Assembly (NCBI GenBank): GCA_016648135.1
Contig: JADDOH010014753.1
Location: forward strand, 1-64,000
Length of the DNA: 64,000 bases
Origin: Agrypnia vestita
Taxonomy: Eukaryota; Arthropoda; Insecta; Trichoptera; Phryganeidae
Direction: 5' to 3'
Below the pieces are notes generated by a model, which was given only the letters and a program-made list of their open reading frames with translations, had not been told where the DNA came from and searched no databases. Below are positions 50,990-62,788 of this stretch, in pieces. A program made the position numbers and the translations under genes. Within the stretch, counting starts at the first letter, position 1. Each line of letters opens with the position of its first letter.

Positions 50990-51707
50990 AGTTGCAGCTA
51001 TCTGATTAAATTAGCCAGTTAGTTGGACGCCTAGGCCGTTCATTAAACGCTGGCATTCAATTAAATAGCTGAAGGACAACTAGCCAAGTCATTGAGAGCA
51101 ACGTTTAAGTAGAGGGCTGAACGTCGTGTAGTCATTTAGTTAAATAGGATATTGATGAATTTCTGGGGTTTGGTTAGGGTGACCATGAGTTCACAAATTA
51201 TTTACGACTACTTATTACTAATACCTCCCACTAAGTAACTAGTAATCTATATAAATAAAAATGTTAATGTTCTTTTGTACAAAATCGATAATCTCTGAAA
51301 GTTCTTCACTGGTTGCTACGAAATTTTGGCACAACGGTGCATTTAAATACGAGGATGTTTTTTTATGCCTAATTTGTTTTTGTATACCTACTATTTATTT
51401 ATATAAATAAAGATGTAAATGTTCGACTGTCCAAAATCTTAAATCTACTATAGTTCTTTTTGACACAACGTTGCATTATTTGTTTTGGTGACTACTAGCG
51501 CCGCAGTGGAAAAAACTCATCTAAATTTGAATCACTTGCTGAGTCTTGGTCAGTCATCTTCCAAGGGTTGACTTTCAATACGCCAAGTCGTTAAACGTTG
51601 AGTGATTCTAGTTCAATTAACTATCGGCCTAGGCATCCAATTGGATGCCGGCGTTTAATGATGGCCTAGGCGTCCAACTAACTGGCTAATTTAACCAGAC
51701 GGCTGCG
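50990..51707. mobile_element. hAT-like MITE, about 720 bp
   Basis: Terminal inverted repeats of about 75-80 bp share TTAAATTAGCCAGTTAGTTG and GACGCCTAGGCC. ACAGACA flanks both ends (50983-50989 and 51708-51714), an 8-bp duplication if one mismatch is allowed. The interior (51240-51500) includes two TATATAAATAAA-ATGT modules and no open frame. Confidence 0.7.
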
Positions 51708-51714
51708 ACAGACA

Positions 51715-52960
51715 TATTGTACAAATTTATTTCGAAAATCGTGGTATCATAATCATATTTAAACACTAATGGCATAAAATTATCTTTGAAATAAAGCCGA
51801 TGCAATGGGCCGTTACCAAGATTTTTATGTGTTTTAATTCATTTTGAAATTCTCTACAAAAAAACACCCTTTTATTGATTGTATATATTACAAATCCTTA
51901 TATCTCAGCATAGAAATGGCGTGGCGAGCTGAAAATAGTCTCATCGGCCTAGGAATTCCAGATGAAATAATAAAAAATTAGTGACTGTCTGACACGAAGG
52001 CTCGATCGTCACTCCACTGCGGCCCGCGCGACCAACCTGCGTGTCGATGTGTCGAATCACAGCTTTTCCGCGGGGCTCACTTCATCTCTGTTTCCCTCGC
52101 CATTTCCGGCGACCGCGGGCGGCCCGACGCCGGCGCCGCCGCTGGGCGCTTCCGGCCGGCGCCGAAATAAGTGAAAATGGAAATTTAAATAACGAAAGCC
52201 GCTCAGATAAAGATGAGTATATTTTTCACAGAGAAATTTCAACGCCAAGTTGCTTTTGTAAATGAAATATTTTTGGCGCGTGTTTTGAATAAATATTTTC
52301 TCTGAAAGCTCTGCCAGTGTTGTGAGAAATGTTATGTCAGAGTTGACGGAAATAGAAGACTCGCTCTAGTGAGGCCGCGCGTTAACGATTTTCGGCAAAC
52401 CGACTTACCGGTAAATAAATTTGATACCGGTTATTTCGATGAATTATTTTTTATATTTTAATTTTATACAAAATTTATTTTATTTATTTATGTATTCACT
52501 ATTTACATCAGTATAATGTCAACATCAGTACAGTTTATTGACAGTTGGTAATCTCTTCCAACCAGCCACACCATTTAGTAGAGCAATCAAACATAAAAAT
52601 TTCGTTGTCTGTCTGTCCCCGTAACTTCGTGTAACGTCCGTAATTTCTTAAAATTAAACAGCCAGAGAAGGGGCTTGAACCCCGGACCACCGAGTTATGT
52701 TAGATGCATGTTACCTCAGGATGACATTGATTTAGGAAAAAACGGTTTGACGAAAAGAACGTTGAACGTGTAATTATGCCACGCTTTCAAAGAGTGTTGA
52801 CGCGCAATATATGTGCATAGTCTTTTCTGCAATTATCATTCTTTTCCTTCATTTCTTTTCCTTCTCGTGGTGAAACTGTTACCCTAAATTAAAAGCATAT
52901 CGACACGGTATTGCAAGCCAATACTTAGCCATAACACCAACACTCATAAAAAAATTATTA
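51715..52960. other. Gene-free stretch with a GC-rich block
   Basis: No gene supported. 52000-52170 is strongly GC-rich (GGCCCGACGCCGGCGCCGCC region) with open frames on both strands, as composition alone predicts. A worn B-box-like GGGGTTCAAGCCCC (minus) at about 52672 may be SINE debris. Confidence 0.35.
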
Positions 52961-53560
52961 TTATTTAATAGATAAATTTACATTTTTTTACAATAAAGAT
53001 AGTGACAGTTTTAGCAATGGTATTTCTCTTCTACATGAGTAATACAACTCGTGAGTAGGAGAAGAGTATCATTTTATTTTGAATACATTAAATACTATAT
53101 ACTATGTAGCTATATTTAAGAAGAAAAAAAGTAACTTATATGCGATATTCATAATGCAATTATGTGAGACAACAGTAAAATAAACTAATAATAAGCAAAA
53201 AAAATTAAAATGAATAAAGTAAAGAGAAAAATACTGGAAAATTTTAAGGAAATAATACTATTAAATTTAAAACTATGTATTATTAAAGAAATATTCTAAA
53301 AAATTCTATAATACATTGTATGCACAATTAAGTAGTAAGTAGATTACGTATAAAATAAAATAAAAATTTAGTTAACTCTGAGGGTATTTTTTAATATTTT
53401 TTTAAAGACCTCATAATATTTTCAATACTCATTTTAACAGGTAATTTTTTAAACCATTTCACACCTCTAAATGTATAGTGATGCTAAGCAGTTGTGGTAT
53501 GTATTACAGGGATATGCAATTTACCAAGTGTTATATTTCTGTTACTTGATATCAACTTCC
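52960..53560 (-). pseudogene. LINE C-terminus and 3' UTR fragment
   Basis: The minus strand encodes YTFRGVKWFKKLPVKMSIEN followed by a short Lys-rich end and a stop, resembling the last residues of Jockey-type ORF2 (F..LP..I....F). A long AT-rich UTR follows toward 52960. Weak but consistent. Confidence 0.45.
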
Positions 53561-53786
53561 CCGCAGATAAGATATTTTAATATTTGATGAAATTGCACTG
53601 ACAACATGTTGAAAGAGACAATGTATAGTGCAACTAGATACACAATTTTAGAGGGACACTTAAAAGTGTTCAGGGGTATTATGCCGTATTTTTACGACAT
53701 TTCTGTCCAAAATTTCGGTTCCCATCACCATTTTGTCAGTGCAATTTCATCAAATATTAAAATAGTGCGGGGAAGTTGATTTTTAA
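53551..53786. repeat. Inverted repeat around Penelope-like UTR debris
   Basis: ATCAACTTCCCCGC ... AATATTTGATGAAATTGCAC (53551-53608) is the inverse of 53734-53786. Between them, GGGGTATTATGCCGTATTTT and TTTCGGTTCCCATCACCATT resemble an eroded minus-strand PLE-1 UTR. Confidence 0.55.
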
Positions 53787-54094
53787 ATAATCTTGATCTT
53801 TTATTGTATTGCTGTATTGTGTTTATTAAAACGTGTAATAAATTTTTATTTTTGTATGTAAATGTATAATCCATATCAATATACTAAAAAATGTAGTAAG
53901 CCTCTCGGCGACAAGCTCCTTGATAATAAAAAAGATATATAAAAATACCTGTTATGAGTTAAGTAGCGTTTTTTTTTATTATTTTACCATCTTAGATCGA
54001 CACCTAATATTTATTTTGCAAGAAAGTACATACAGTAAAAATCAAGAATAAAAAATGTTAAGTCTCATGCGAGATGAAAGAAAATATGTAAATA

Positions 54095-54435
54095 AATAAA
54101 TAACTAGAAGGTTCTGGGATGGTCCAATAGATTCTGAAAATATCGCGACGTGGCATTGCCTGTAAAAAGAGATTGACCGTCTACTGTGCACTTAGAGTGT
54201 GTCAGAGTTTACAACGGGCTATCACTATAGAAAGTAAAATCGTTCCAGCGACAGTAAATCAAGAAAGTACCTACGGAGGTGTAAGAAGTGTTTCATAGTA
54301 ATCAGAGTGATAGATACAAGTGAATTAAAACTTCTAGATACGCGTTAAGATACGATTTTGACAAGTGCGAATTTACAACAGCGCTCCGATTATTATTAAG
54401 ATTTACATTGATTTTAGTGTTTCATTACCTCCCAC
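54095..54435 (+). repeat. LTR-like dispersed repeat copy
   Basis: GATGGTCCAATAGATTCTG, GTCTACTGTGCACTTAG, AATCAAGAAAGTACCTACGG, GCGCTCCGATTA and TTTTAGTGTTTCATTA in the same order as other copies. The order of modules across copies gives the LTR-like consensus. Confidence 0.5.
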
Positions 54436-55385
54436 AGCCACCCAATATGTACTTGTTTTTTAAACATATCTAAAATTTATAAGTAATTAATTAATTTTAT
54501 ATAGTAATTTGTCCCTATTTTTGTTGTTCATCTTAGTGAGATGAGTGATTATTCAATTTCACGACGAATGAACAAATAATTAAATTAAATATTTTGTTTT
54601 TTCTAAGTGCCCCTTACTAAACACGTGACTAAACATTTCTAGATAGGATCCAATACACCCGGAGCATTTATTTATTTTATCTTACTTGCAAACACCGCGA
54701 TTGGTTTTCACAAGCGGTCGGTATTTGCTGACGTCTCGATTTACAAACATTCCTAATTCAAATTAGATTCGCAATAAATTTCACTACGAAAATGTTATTT
54801 AAATTCGTCAAGGGATGAATAACGAGGTACGCTTTCCCCTAAATCGCTCCCTTACGTTATATTTGTAAAGTTATAAAAAAATATCTGATAAATTATACTC
54901 TATTCATTCTGTATGGTCCGGAATATTCAAATCATTGTCAACTCTATTCGCGCTTAAATATATGATCGTTAACGTGGAAATATTCCTTCGCTGGCGGTAT
55001 TCACGACGTTTTTATAATATTTTTATTATTACATAAAATATACTGTTGAAATCTGTTATATTTCATGTTATATTAGATGTTACATATAAAATTTAACATT
55101 CAAGTAAATTCAGTAAAAATAAACTACAGATACTGTGAGCATATTTTAACGATTCATTTCTTGTATAATATGTGGCGTATAGATACAAAATCTTTCCATC
55201 CATTTATATAACTTGATCAGTATTCAAGAAAACTGTTTTAAATATTTCCGTTAAACATTTCATATATTTTAGTTCTTTGCCTAATATGTATTATTATAGG
55301 GATGTATTTAAATTCACATATCCATGTTAAAGATTTTCTTTGTTATTTCGGTGATAGAAGGAAGTATTTGTTTTTATTAACTAAA
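54436..55385. other. AT-rich gene-free stretch
   Basis: No supported feature. Confidence 0.45.
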
Positions 55386-55456
55386 TAGCTGTGCCCGCAT
55401 GGCTTCGCACGCGTAGATTTTTAGTAACTTTTATCAATTTATGTATTAATCTTAAC

Positions 55457-55488
<32 letters not shown>

Positions 55489-55715
55489 CTCTTATCGTTA
55501 TGGCAGCGTTCGAAAAAAACGCATCGCTCTGAAATTTTTTCGTCGTCTTTAGTTATAAAATAGGTCACCACGAAAAGCCCTTTTATTTTAATGGGATAAT
55601 ATAGCCTATGTCCACTATCCACTCTGAAAGTGCATTCTAAATATTGGTTAAAGAATTTTCTAAATAGGATGAGTAGTTTTGGAGATTACCTCCTACATCC
55701 AAACTTTACTTTTTT
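55386..55715. repeat. Repeat with AGCTGTGCCCGC head, no HSEs
   Basis: Starts like the HSE-bearing repeat (AGCTGTGCCCGCATGGCTTC) but diverges after about 45 bp into a (TA)n run (55457-55487) and a widespread insect-type tail (ATAGCCTATGTCCACTATCC, GATGAGTAGTTTTGGAGATT). Class uncertain (Helitron-like or LINE tail). Confidence 0.5.
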
Positions 55716-56167
55716 ATACTGTACATTAGTTTAAAATTACGAGGTGTATCGAATGAAAACTTAATTAAGTTCAGTGCTTGTCAGTTGTTGATGGGGTTAG
55801 ATAACTAAAGTGAGTTGGGTTATTGTAAATTTAAATTTTGATACCTATGTTAAGTGGTTATACACACATTGTTATAAATAGTATTTAATATGTACCTACA
55901 TTATGATTGTTACCTGGTTAGAATAGGTAAGGTAAGGTACTTGCTTTCTACTTTATATTATTTATTTTTTAATGCTTTTTTGACAATTTTTCGTAATTTT
56001 CTTGTGTACGTTTGTGAAAGACCATTTAAAAAATATATTAAAAATTGATAACTTTGTTTACATTCGCTATTTGTGATGTGACACACAAATAATAAATAAT
56101 AAATGCGTTATAAAATAGCGGAGTCTATAAAATAAATTACAAAGATAATAATAGATCTGTATAAGAT

Positions 56168-56222
56168 TGCGTCATACATCGGACAGACTGGAAGAAAGAT
56201 AGAGACAAGGATCGAAGAACGC
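56168..56222 (+). pseudogene. GIY-YIG scrap of a third Penelope lineage
   Basis: One frame reads ASYIGQTGRKIETRIEERLR, the second half of a GIY-YIG motif with its following Arg helix, less AT-driven than PLE-2 and different from PLE-1. Nothing recognisable on either side. Confidence 0.6.
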
Positions 56223-56474
56223 TTGAGAGGAATAAAAATATTTACAATCAATTCTATTCTAAACTATCAATTCATAAAACTTAAAAAAACTTTACAGGTG
56301 TTTGCTTCGGAACAGATTAATCTATTTATTACCTATATATTGTTCTTAGTGACACAAATTGCTAATCTTTATATTCATTGCAATTGTTTAATTCGTCAGC
56401 ATTCAAGGCTTTTGTTAAATAATGCAAAACTATAATTTCATAAAACTTGTTCGGGTAGTTGCTTTATTTTTATT

Positions 56475-56745
56475 TTTATTGTAACGTATTTGAGTGATGT
56501 CTGTCTGATGAATGAGCAGACGGCATGTAAGAAAGAGAGAGCGAATTTTATAAAGCGAGAAGCGCTATTTTGCGGGCGCTCTCATTTTTTATTAACCGTG
56601 GCGTGAACATTACTCCTATTGTACTATAACTGAACTATTGTCACTTGTAAACCAAGAAAATAACTGGAAGCCGACGACGAGTTTCATTGGAATTCCGAGC
56701 ATCAAGATTCTTCTCCACTCGCACGATAAACAACATTACATTTAT
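56475..56745 (+). repeat. LTR-like repeat, family L2, copy 2
   Basis: Colinear with 21318-21605 at about 80% identity by eye, including TATAAAGCGAG and AACTGGAAGCCGAC. Confidence 0.5.
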
Positions 56746-56895
56746 TTTATTTTTTACGCTCCAACAGGCTAAGAGGCCCGATTACATAGGCGAAACACAT
56801 CACAAAACACCCAGACTTGAGTAAATCATATAGCTTAATGTGACCTCGCCGGGAATCTAACTCAGAACCCTCGTTGTGAGAAGCCAGTGTCATAA
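56745..56895 (-). repeat. tRNA-headed SINE, family B, copy 3
   Basis: Inverse of the family B body and head: AGACTTGAGTAAATCATA, TGACCTCGCCGGGAATC, CCCTCGTTGTGAGAAGCCAG. Confidence 0.75.
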
Positions 56896-57541
56896 TATGC
56901 GTTAATTCTTTATGTTAGCAAACAATAATAATATATATTTTTACAACAAGCTATTTTGATATATCTTCGGGAAGTGTTTAGTTAGTGGTTAGTTAGTTAG
57001 TTAATAAAACATTAAATTTACATTATGTGAAGAGTTTTCCAATCATTGCACCCACCCGTCATCCTTCATGTTGAAAACGGATTTTCATTGGTCTAATAAA
57101 AGCTGATTTGGGTTGAAATTAAAAGTTTAAAGTTTATACAATACGTATCAACTCATCCCTATATCGAGGGTTGCGAAGCTTATTCATTTGGGGTTCTCTT
57201 GATGCGAATAAAAAGTTTAACGCCATTTAAATTCACAAAGTCACTTTTCAATTTGATTAGGAGGAATTTTAATACAGAATATGTTTAATGTGGTGTTGAA
57301 ACAGGTCTACATTAAGAGTAGTTTTTTTAATTTATAATTATGTCTATACACGGAAATTCATAAGTACCTGTCTTATTAGTCAACATCTTACAATTCCATA
57401 ACAATTAGCGGGAATCAGATGTATATATGTACACGAGAAAAAACTCAAAATCCGCTTGTTTTCAGTGAAAACATTATTCTATACGCTGATACTTGATACT
57501 GCTTGTGAATATTTACTATCACCAGCGATAAATTCCAATAA

Positions 57542-57715
57542 GTGGATCCTCGTAGCGCAGTGGATATGACACTGGCACACCGAGGGTTCCGGGTTCGATT
57601 CCCGGTAAGTTCACAAATTAATCCATGTGATTTACTCAAGCCTGGATGTTTTGTGATGTATGTCGCTTCTGTAATTGGGCCTCTTGGCCTGTTGAAGCGA
57701 TAAAAAAAGTGAAAA
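57542..57715 (+). repeat. tRNA-headed SINE, family B, copy 2
   Basis: Best-preserved family B copy: CCTCGTAGCGCAGTGGATAT, then GGGTTCCGGGTTCGATTCCC, an intact B box. Shortened anticodon arm (GGCACACCGAGG). Body GATTTACTCAAGCCTGG; ends GAAGCGATAAAAAAAG. Confidence 0.82.
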
Positions 57716-57779
57716 TGTACATATAAAATAACAAAGAAAGTCTTTGGGTGCGCAGTCGAGGTCCGTTCATTTTCTTTTG

Positions 57780-58065
57780 ATACAAATCAAAGAATGATAA
57801 AAACCTACACATTCCAATAGGAATTTTTGCATGAATAATGAATTTTTCATGTACAATATAAGTCACTGTAATGAAAGTCCAACGTTTTACTAAAAATAAG
57901 TCAGAAATATTTTTTTTATAATGCAAACTTTGATGACGCATATCTCCATAACCATTGATGTTACGTTATGTTGGACATGGTTGCTTGAACATTTTCGATT
58001 CATTATTAAATCAGAAATCCACCTGTAAAGTATTGTTGACTAGCTCTATTACACCCTGTATATTT
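57780..58065. repeat. Right-half fold-back MITE copy
   Basis: ATGTACAATATAAGTCACTG, AGTCCAACGTTTTACTAAAA, GATGACGCATATCTCCATAA and the end TACACCCTGTATA match the right arm of 39074-39614. Confidence 0.8.
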
Positions 58066-58499
58066 GGATGATTTATAAAGCGCTTCATTTTACAAAACAA
58101 AGAATTGACAGTGAAAACTGTAGTTGAGTGGTTCAGAATAACCGCGGAGTGCATACTAGGAGTGGAAAACATTATGTAGTGCTGTACCGCTCTGATTCTA
58201 TAGGTTTTTATATGATTGTCTAAATAAGTGAGTCTTTAGTTGCTTTTTGAACTGTGGTTAGCTGTCTGTTCGTGTCAGTTTCTTTGTTAGTTTATTTCGT
58301 TCCTTTGGTCCAGCCACCGCGAAAGCAGGTCAGCGAAATTAGTTTTGTTGTTTTACTGCAACTAACCTACTTGGATTAGATGTTGTGCTGAGCGAAGTGC
58401 TAGTTGTCTGTTATTTGTGGAAAATGGAATGCAGAACTTGGGAATATATTGTAACGAAATGACAAAAGAGATTTGCCCCTCGTAACACAAATGAACACC

Positions 58500-58680
58500 T
58501 GGAAAAGCCTAGAAGCGAAGAGAATCTTCTCCTTAACATTGAAAAGTCTAGGAGGTTCGATAATTCAGTTTTTGAATATAAACAGCGCGGATATAGGACA
58601 CCGGGCTAGAGTTGTATTGGACAGGTCGATTCAGTGCGAAGTACGTGCGAGCGCGAGACGATGCCCAATTACATAGTAAA
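58500..58680 (+). repeat. LTR-like repeat with TATA-like box, copy 2
   Basis: AGGAGGTTCGATAATTCAG, TATAAACAGCGCGGATA and GGTCGATTCAGTGCGAAGTA match 12010-12180. Confidence 0.45.
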
Positions 58681-58784
58681 AACATCCACACATTATCAAT
58701 TTTTTTGAAAGTTCTATATATATGTTCGCACATATATTGCACTGGTCTCTGCTAGAGACATCTGTTGTTATTTTTTCCTCATTA

Positions 58785-58960
58785 GCAAGTTAGTATACAT
58801 AGATTTTGCAACTTGTAATTGGTGAACGTTGCATTGTGTAGAGTGATCACTGTAGCCAGCTCATAAAGGTTGTAAGCTCTGAGCAATCGTATAAGAGACT
58901 TCCATCCCCTTTTCTCATATATAAATAGCTTCGTCCCTGTGATACTTCTATAATGTTTCC
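58785..58960 (+). repeat. Rep-A copy (plus), diverged subtype
   Basis: GTGAACGTTGCATTGTGTAG, GATCACTGTAGCCAGC and ATATAAATAGCTTCGTCCCT. Confidence 0.75.
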
Positions 58961-59149
58961 TTAATGAACATATTAATAATCTGTATGTATGTTAAAAGTA
59001 TGTCTGTTATGTAAAATATATAATAGACTTTACAATATTTAAGATGATATAAAATAAAATATGTGTGTTAAAAACTAAAAAACATTAATATAAAAGATAT
59101 TTTTAAATGTTTATTTGACATAAGTCAGATAAATATTATAACTTTCAAA

Positions 59150-59310
59150 AAAATTTGTGTGTTTGTTTGGGTAGACTCGTGAACGTTGCATTACCTAAAG
59201 TGATATTTTAAGCCAGCTAATACAGATCGAAAGCCCTTTGCTCGCCCATTTAAAATTTCCACACATGTGTTCCATATAAATAGCTTCATCTCTGTGAGAC
59301 TTCTATAATT
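59150..59310 (+). repeat. Rep-A copy (plus), diverged subtype
   Basis: GTGAACGTTGCATTACC, AAGCCAGCTAATACAG and CATCTCTGTGAGACTTCTAT. Confidence 0.7.
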
Positions 59311-60260
59311 TATCTGAATTAATTAATTCACAAAAACCCTAAATTTTGTAAAAAATTGTGAAATATGAATTAGAATTAAAAAGCCGGCACTTTGCCTGGT
59401 GACGTCACTGGCTACGCGTCGCACAAATACCGTCTATGTAAAAATAAACTAATACGCAAATTCTATCGATTCTCTTTTAAGAATCCATTTGTGGATTCAC
59501 CCTCCGTGGGATAACGGAATCGTCCCCTGTCAATCATCCTGACGCGAATATTTGTCCCATTGACCGCATTTCCCCGATCAAAGCGCTACAATAACGCCCT
59601 TCGTCTCTCAAAACTGTTACACCCAGGATTACCTCTAAACGTACCGAATAACCTACATCTGAAACGTTATCTATATCCCTCTGCGCATTCTTGTACATTC
59701 TTGTACTGTCACAGTAGAGAGAGTTTGGAATTTCAGTTTTAGCAAGCCGTACTTAATTTGACCAATTTTTTTATAGAAATTTCGTTTGGAGTTTATGCAA
59801 CGAAACAATGCGCGCATTATGCACTGCACCCACACTAACTCAATTGCAATCTTATATATGAAAAGACCTGTGCATAATGTCACGGGTCACTGAGGGACAG
59901 AAATGAAAACACTGGAAATGAATTACCGATAAATTAGTGATCAATTATTTATTAAATGGATAAAGTCACTTAACACGAATTAATTTATTTATTTTGCTTT
60001 ATACCACTCATATATGAATACGTTATCATCGCTGGAAACACTGTACTCATCGCTCGTAGATTGTATCTGCTGTATAAATAAAAAAATATATATGTGAGGA
60101 AGTACAAGTAAAGCCCCGAAGAATATGAATCGTAAATATGAGGTGAAGACAAAGCCAAGATTATGAAATTAAAATGGGCATAAAATTGCACCGTATACAC
60201 AGTTAATTATTAATAAAGTATATAGATGTCTTACAGAGACTAAACTATATATATTTATTT
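59311..60260. other. Gene-free stretch
   Basis: No supported gene; 59380-59640 is less AT-rich and not repeated in the window. Confidence 0.4.
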
Positions 60261-60261
60261 T

Positions 60262-60437
60262 TTTAATAGAGATGTGAACACGGAATTCGTGTCACATTAA
60301 TATTCTTACTATTTTCAAATTAAGCTTATCGCTTGTGCTATGAAAATAGGACTAACTTGCTTGTCTGGAGTGAGATTCGAACCTGCGACCTTTGGATCAC
60401 GAAGCGAGAGTCCTAACCACAGGACCAACAAGCTACT
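60262..60437 (-). repeat. tRNA-headed SINE, family C, copy 2
   Basis: Inverse of 49018-49205: GGAATTCGTGTCACATTAAT, GAGATTCGAACCTGCGACC (inverse B box), CCTAACCACAGGACCAACAA. Confidence 0.85.
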
Positions 60438-60479
60438 AAAAACTACTATTATACTTTATCTGTGGGCATCTTTATCTTT

Positions 60480-60930
60480 ATTACACAGATATAGTATATT
60501 GCTATCAAAAATTCCGTAATCAACTATAGAGGTCTCATTAGCGACATTAGCGACATCTGTGGGCATTTTTGGGGGAATGAAAAAGCATTGATGCAGGCCG
60601 CGTGGAGGATGGTTACAACTCACATGTAAAGCTTGGTACATAATTTTAATACATATACAACTTCCAAAAATTAATAGACATGGTATATTCTATCATGGGT
60701 GGAATTGCGAACGTTACATTGTGTAAAGTGATCACTTAAGTCAGCCGTACGATAGATCGTAAGCCCTATGTACACCCTAAAGACTTCTATACCTACTTTC
60801 CAATAAAAATAGAGTTTCGTCTCTGTGAGACATCTATAATAAACGTCGATTGATTAATGATGTCCCTGTGACAAAAATCTAGCACTGTTCTGAAAGATTT
60901 GAACATACTCAAAATATTCTCAAAGTATTG
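60480..60930 (+). repeat. Rep-A copy (plus), longest
   Basis: Includes the upstream module (GCGACATCTGTGGGC, GGAATGAAAAAGC, ACAACTTCCAAAAATTAA) and then GAACGTTACATTGTG, GTGATCACTTAAGTCAGC, GTCTCTGTGAGACATCTATA and TCTAGCACTGTTCTG. About 450 bp; the full unit is probably not much longer. Confidence 0.85.
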
Positions 60931-61100
60931 TACAATAGTCACTCTCCTAAGGGGAAAGTGAGACAGACTGTAGTAAATCTACGTCTTGCCTCTTTTGAGT
61001 GTTAGGGTAGCAATTTTGTTATTTTCAGAATACGGTCGATTATGAACCACCCGCTTGATCCGTACAACCCTTCGGGCTTCAGTTAAATATGATCCAAAAT

Positions 61101-61139
61101 ACGAAACGGTTAAAAATAAAAATAAATTAACCGTTTCGT
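61101..61139. repeat. 13-bp inverted repeat
   Basis: ACGAAACGGTTAA / TTAACCGTTTCGT around a 13-nt A-rich loop. Confidence 0.85.
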
Positions 61140-61169
61140 TGAACGTTTAGTTCTAGGTTAAACATAAAC

Positions 61170-61500
61170 AGCAACACTGTGCAGATTCATTGAGTTACTT
61201 CAACATCTTAAGTATAAAAAACAGACGCACATTGTTAGTTTGTACAAGATCTGTCGAAAACAATTTAATTGTCCACCCCTTTTATCACTTATCAACATCC
61301 ACGTCCCAGCAAGAGCTACTAGAACACAGTGCTTCTTCCACATTCCCGTAGCTCCTACCAATTACGGATTACGCTCCCCCATAGTGAGAATGCGCCGAGT
61401 CTACAACGACTTGTTCACCGACATCGACATCTATCAAGTGTCTCTGTACCACCCAAGATCACAAGTGGACATAGTTCTGCGACGCAACATAGAATTAATA
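61170..61500 (+). pseudogene. LINE ORF2 C-terminus, host of the mariner
   Basis: The frame encodes IELLQHLKYKKQTHIVSLYK, CPPLLSLINIHVPARATRTQ, FFHIPVAPTNYGLRSPIVRM and RVYNDLFTDIDIYQ. This aligns with the end of LINE-A (VPISKTSYAQNSFIQRTCKV, YNDHFNDIDIF). The ORF would stop a few codons beyond 61500, and the frame reaches that stop just after the mariner's right end (62787 on). The fragment lacks the RT. Confidence 0.75.
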
Positions 61501-62786
61501 TTAGGTCCTTACATATGAAATTGGCGTTTAGTATGGGAGGAACATAAAGCCGATTTTTTTTTATTATAATTTATTTATTTAATCAAAGTATGTACCATTG
61601 CTATCTATGCACTTTTGCCATCTCATAGGTAGTTCATCGATCCCTTTACTAAAAAAACCATTCGGACGGGAATCAATAAAATCTTTGAAGGCGGTTTGGA
61701 CTGCCCCATCGGAGTTGAATTTTTTTCTTTGCAAGAAGTTATCCAAATTTCGAAAAAAATGGTAATCTGTTGGGGCAAGGTCCGGAGAGTACGGTGGATG
61801 TCTTAGACATTCCAATTGAAGCTCCTCTAATTTGGTAGCCGTCTGTTGTGCAGTGTGTGGTCTAGCGTTATCATGAAGCAGCAGTGGCCTAGAGCGATTA
61901 ACCAGCCTCGGTTGTTTAGCAGCTAGCTTTTCCATCATGGTTTGCAGTTGCTGACAATAGACATCTGCCGTAATCGTCTGGCCAGATTTAAGAAAGCTGT
62001 AGTGAACGACACCAGCACTAGTCCACCAAACGCTCACAAGTAACTTTTTTGGAGTCATTTTCGCTTGGGGTATGGTTTGGCTGGTTCGGCAGGGTTCAGC
62101 CATTGCGATGAGCGCTTCCGATTATCGTACAGGATCCACTTTTCATCACAGGTAATGATTCGATTTAAAATCCTTTCATTATTGTGCCGGTTGAGTAATG
62201 CAACGCAGCAGTCAACGCGCGTTTGTTGATTTGCTTCACTCAATTCGTGAGGTACCCACCTTTCAAGCTTTTTCACCTTACCAATTTGCTTCAAGTGGAT
62301 TAAAACAGTTTTATCACTAACACCGCAGCCTGCAGCTAACTCGGATGTGGTTTGCGATGGATCCGCTTCCACAATAGCCTTCAATTCTTCATTATCAACT
62401 TTGGTCTCCGGCCGTCCACGGGGCTTGTTCTGCAGGTCGAAATTTCCAGAACGAAAACGTTGGAACCAAAAACGCACTGTGTTTTCTTTTGCGGCACCGT
62501 CGCCATACACATCATTAATCCTTCGAGCCGTTTCTGCAGCACTGGTGCCACGGTGGAACTCGTACTCGTAAATAAGGCGATATTTCAAGTTTTTCATTTT
62601 GTAAACTGAGTGACGCAAATAAAAAAACAATTGAGGAAAAAACAAATGAATTATAATTTTCTAAAACACAAATACATGAGTAAATAGCTGTATAAATTTG
62701 GATTTGGAATTCCTAACCAAAGAGAAGATATTTGAGATCAAATTTGCCAGCACGGCAAAACGTCAATTTCATATGTAAGGACCTAA
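61501..62786 (-). mobile_element. mariner transposon, nearly complete
   Basis: Terminal inverted repeats of 29 bp with one mismatch, starting TTAGGTCCTTACATATGAAA, at 61501-61529 and 62758-62786. TA lies on both sides (61499-61500, 62787-62788). Total 1,286 bp, the usual mariner size. Inserted in the coding end of a LINE. Confidence 0.97.
61579..62597 (-). pseudogene. mariner transposase with one frameshift
   Basis: Cut-and-paste transposase with D,D34D catalysis. From MKNLKYRLIYEYEFHRGTSA at 62597: an HTH pair in the first 110 residues (ETARRINDVYGD, GRPETKVDNEEL), the WVPHEL signature, first catalytic Asp in ITCDEKWILYDN, then a frameshift near 62055-62080 around PYPK. The second frame continues KKLLVSVWWTSAGVVHYSFL, LLHDNARPHTAQ (second Asp) and YSPDLAPTDYHFF (third Asp, 34 residues on), ending CIDSNGTYFD at 61579. 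All catalytic residues are kept; the frameshift is the only obvious lesion. Confidence 0.95.
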
Positions 62787-62788
62787 TA

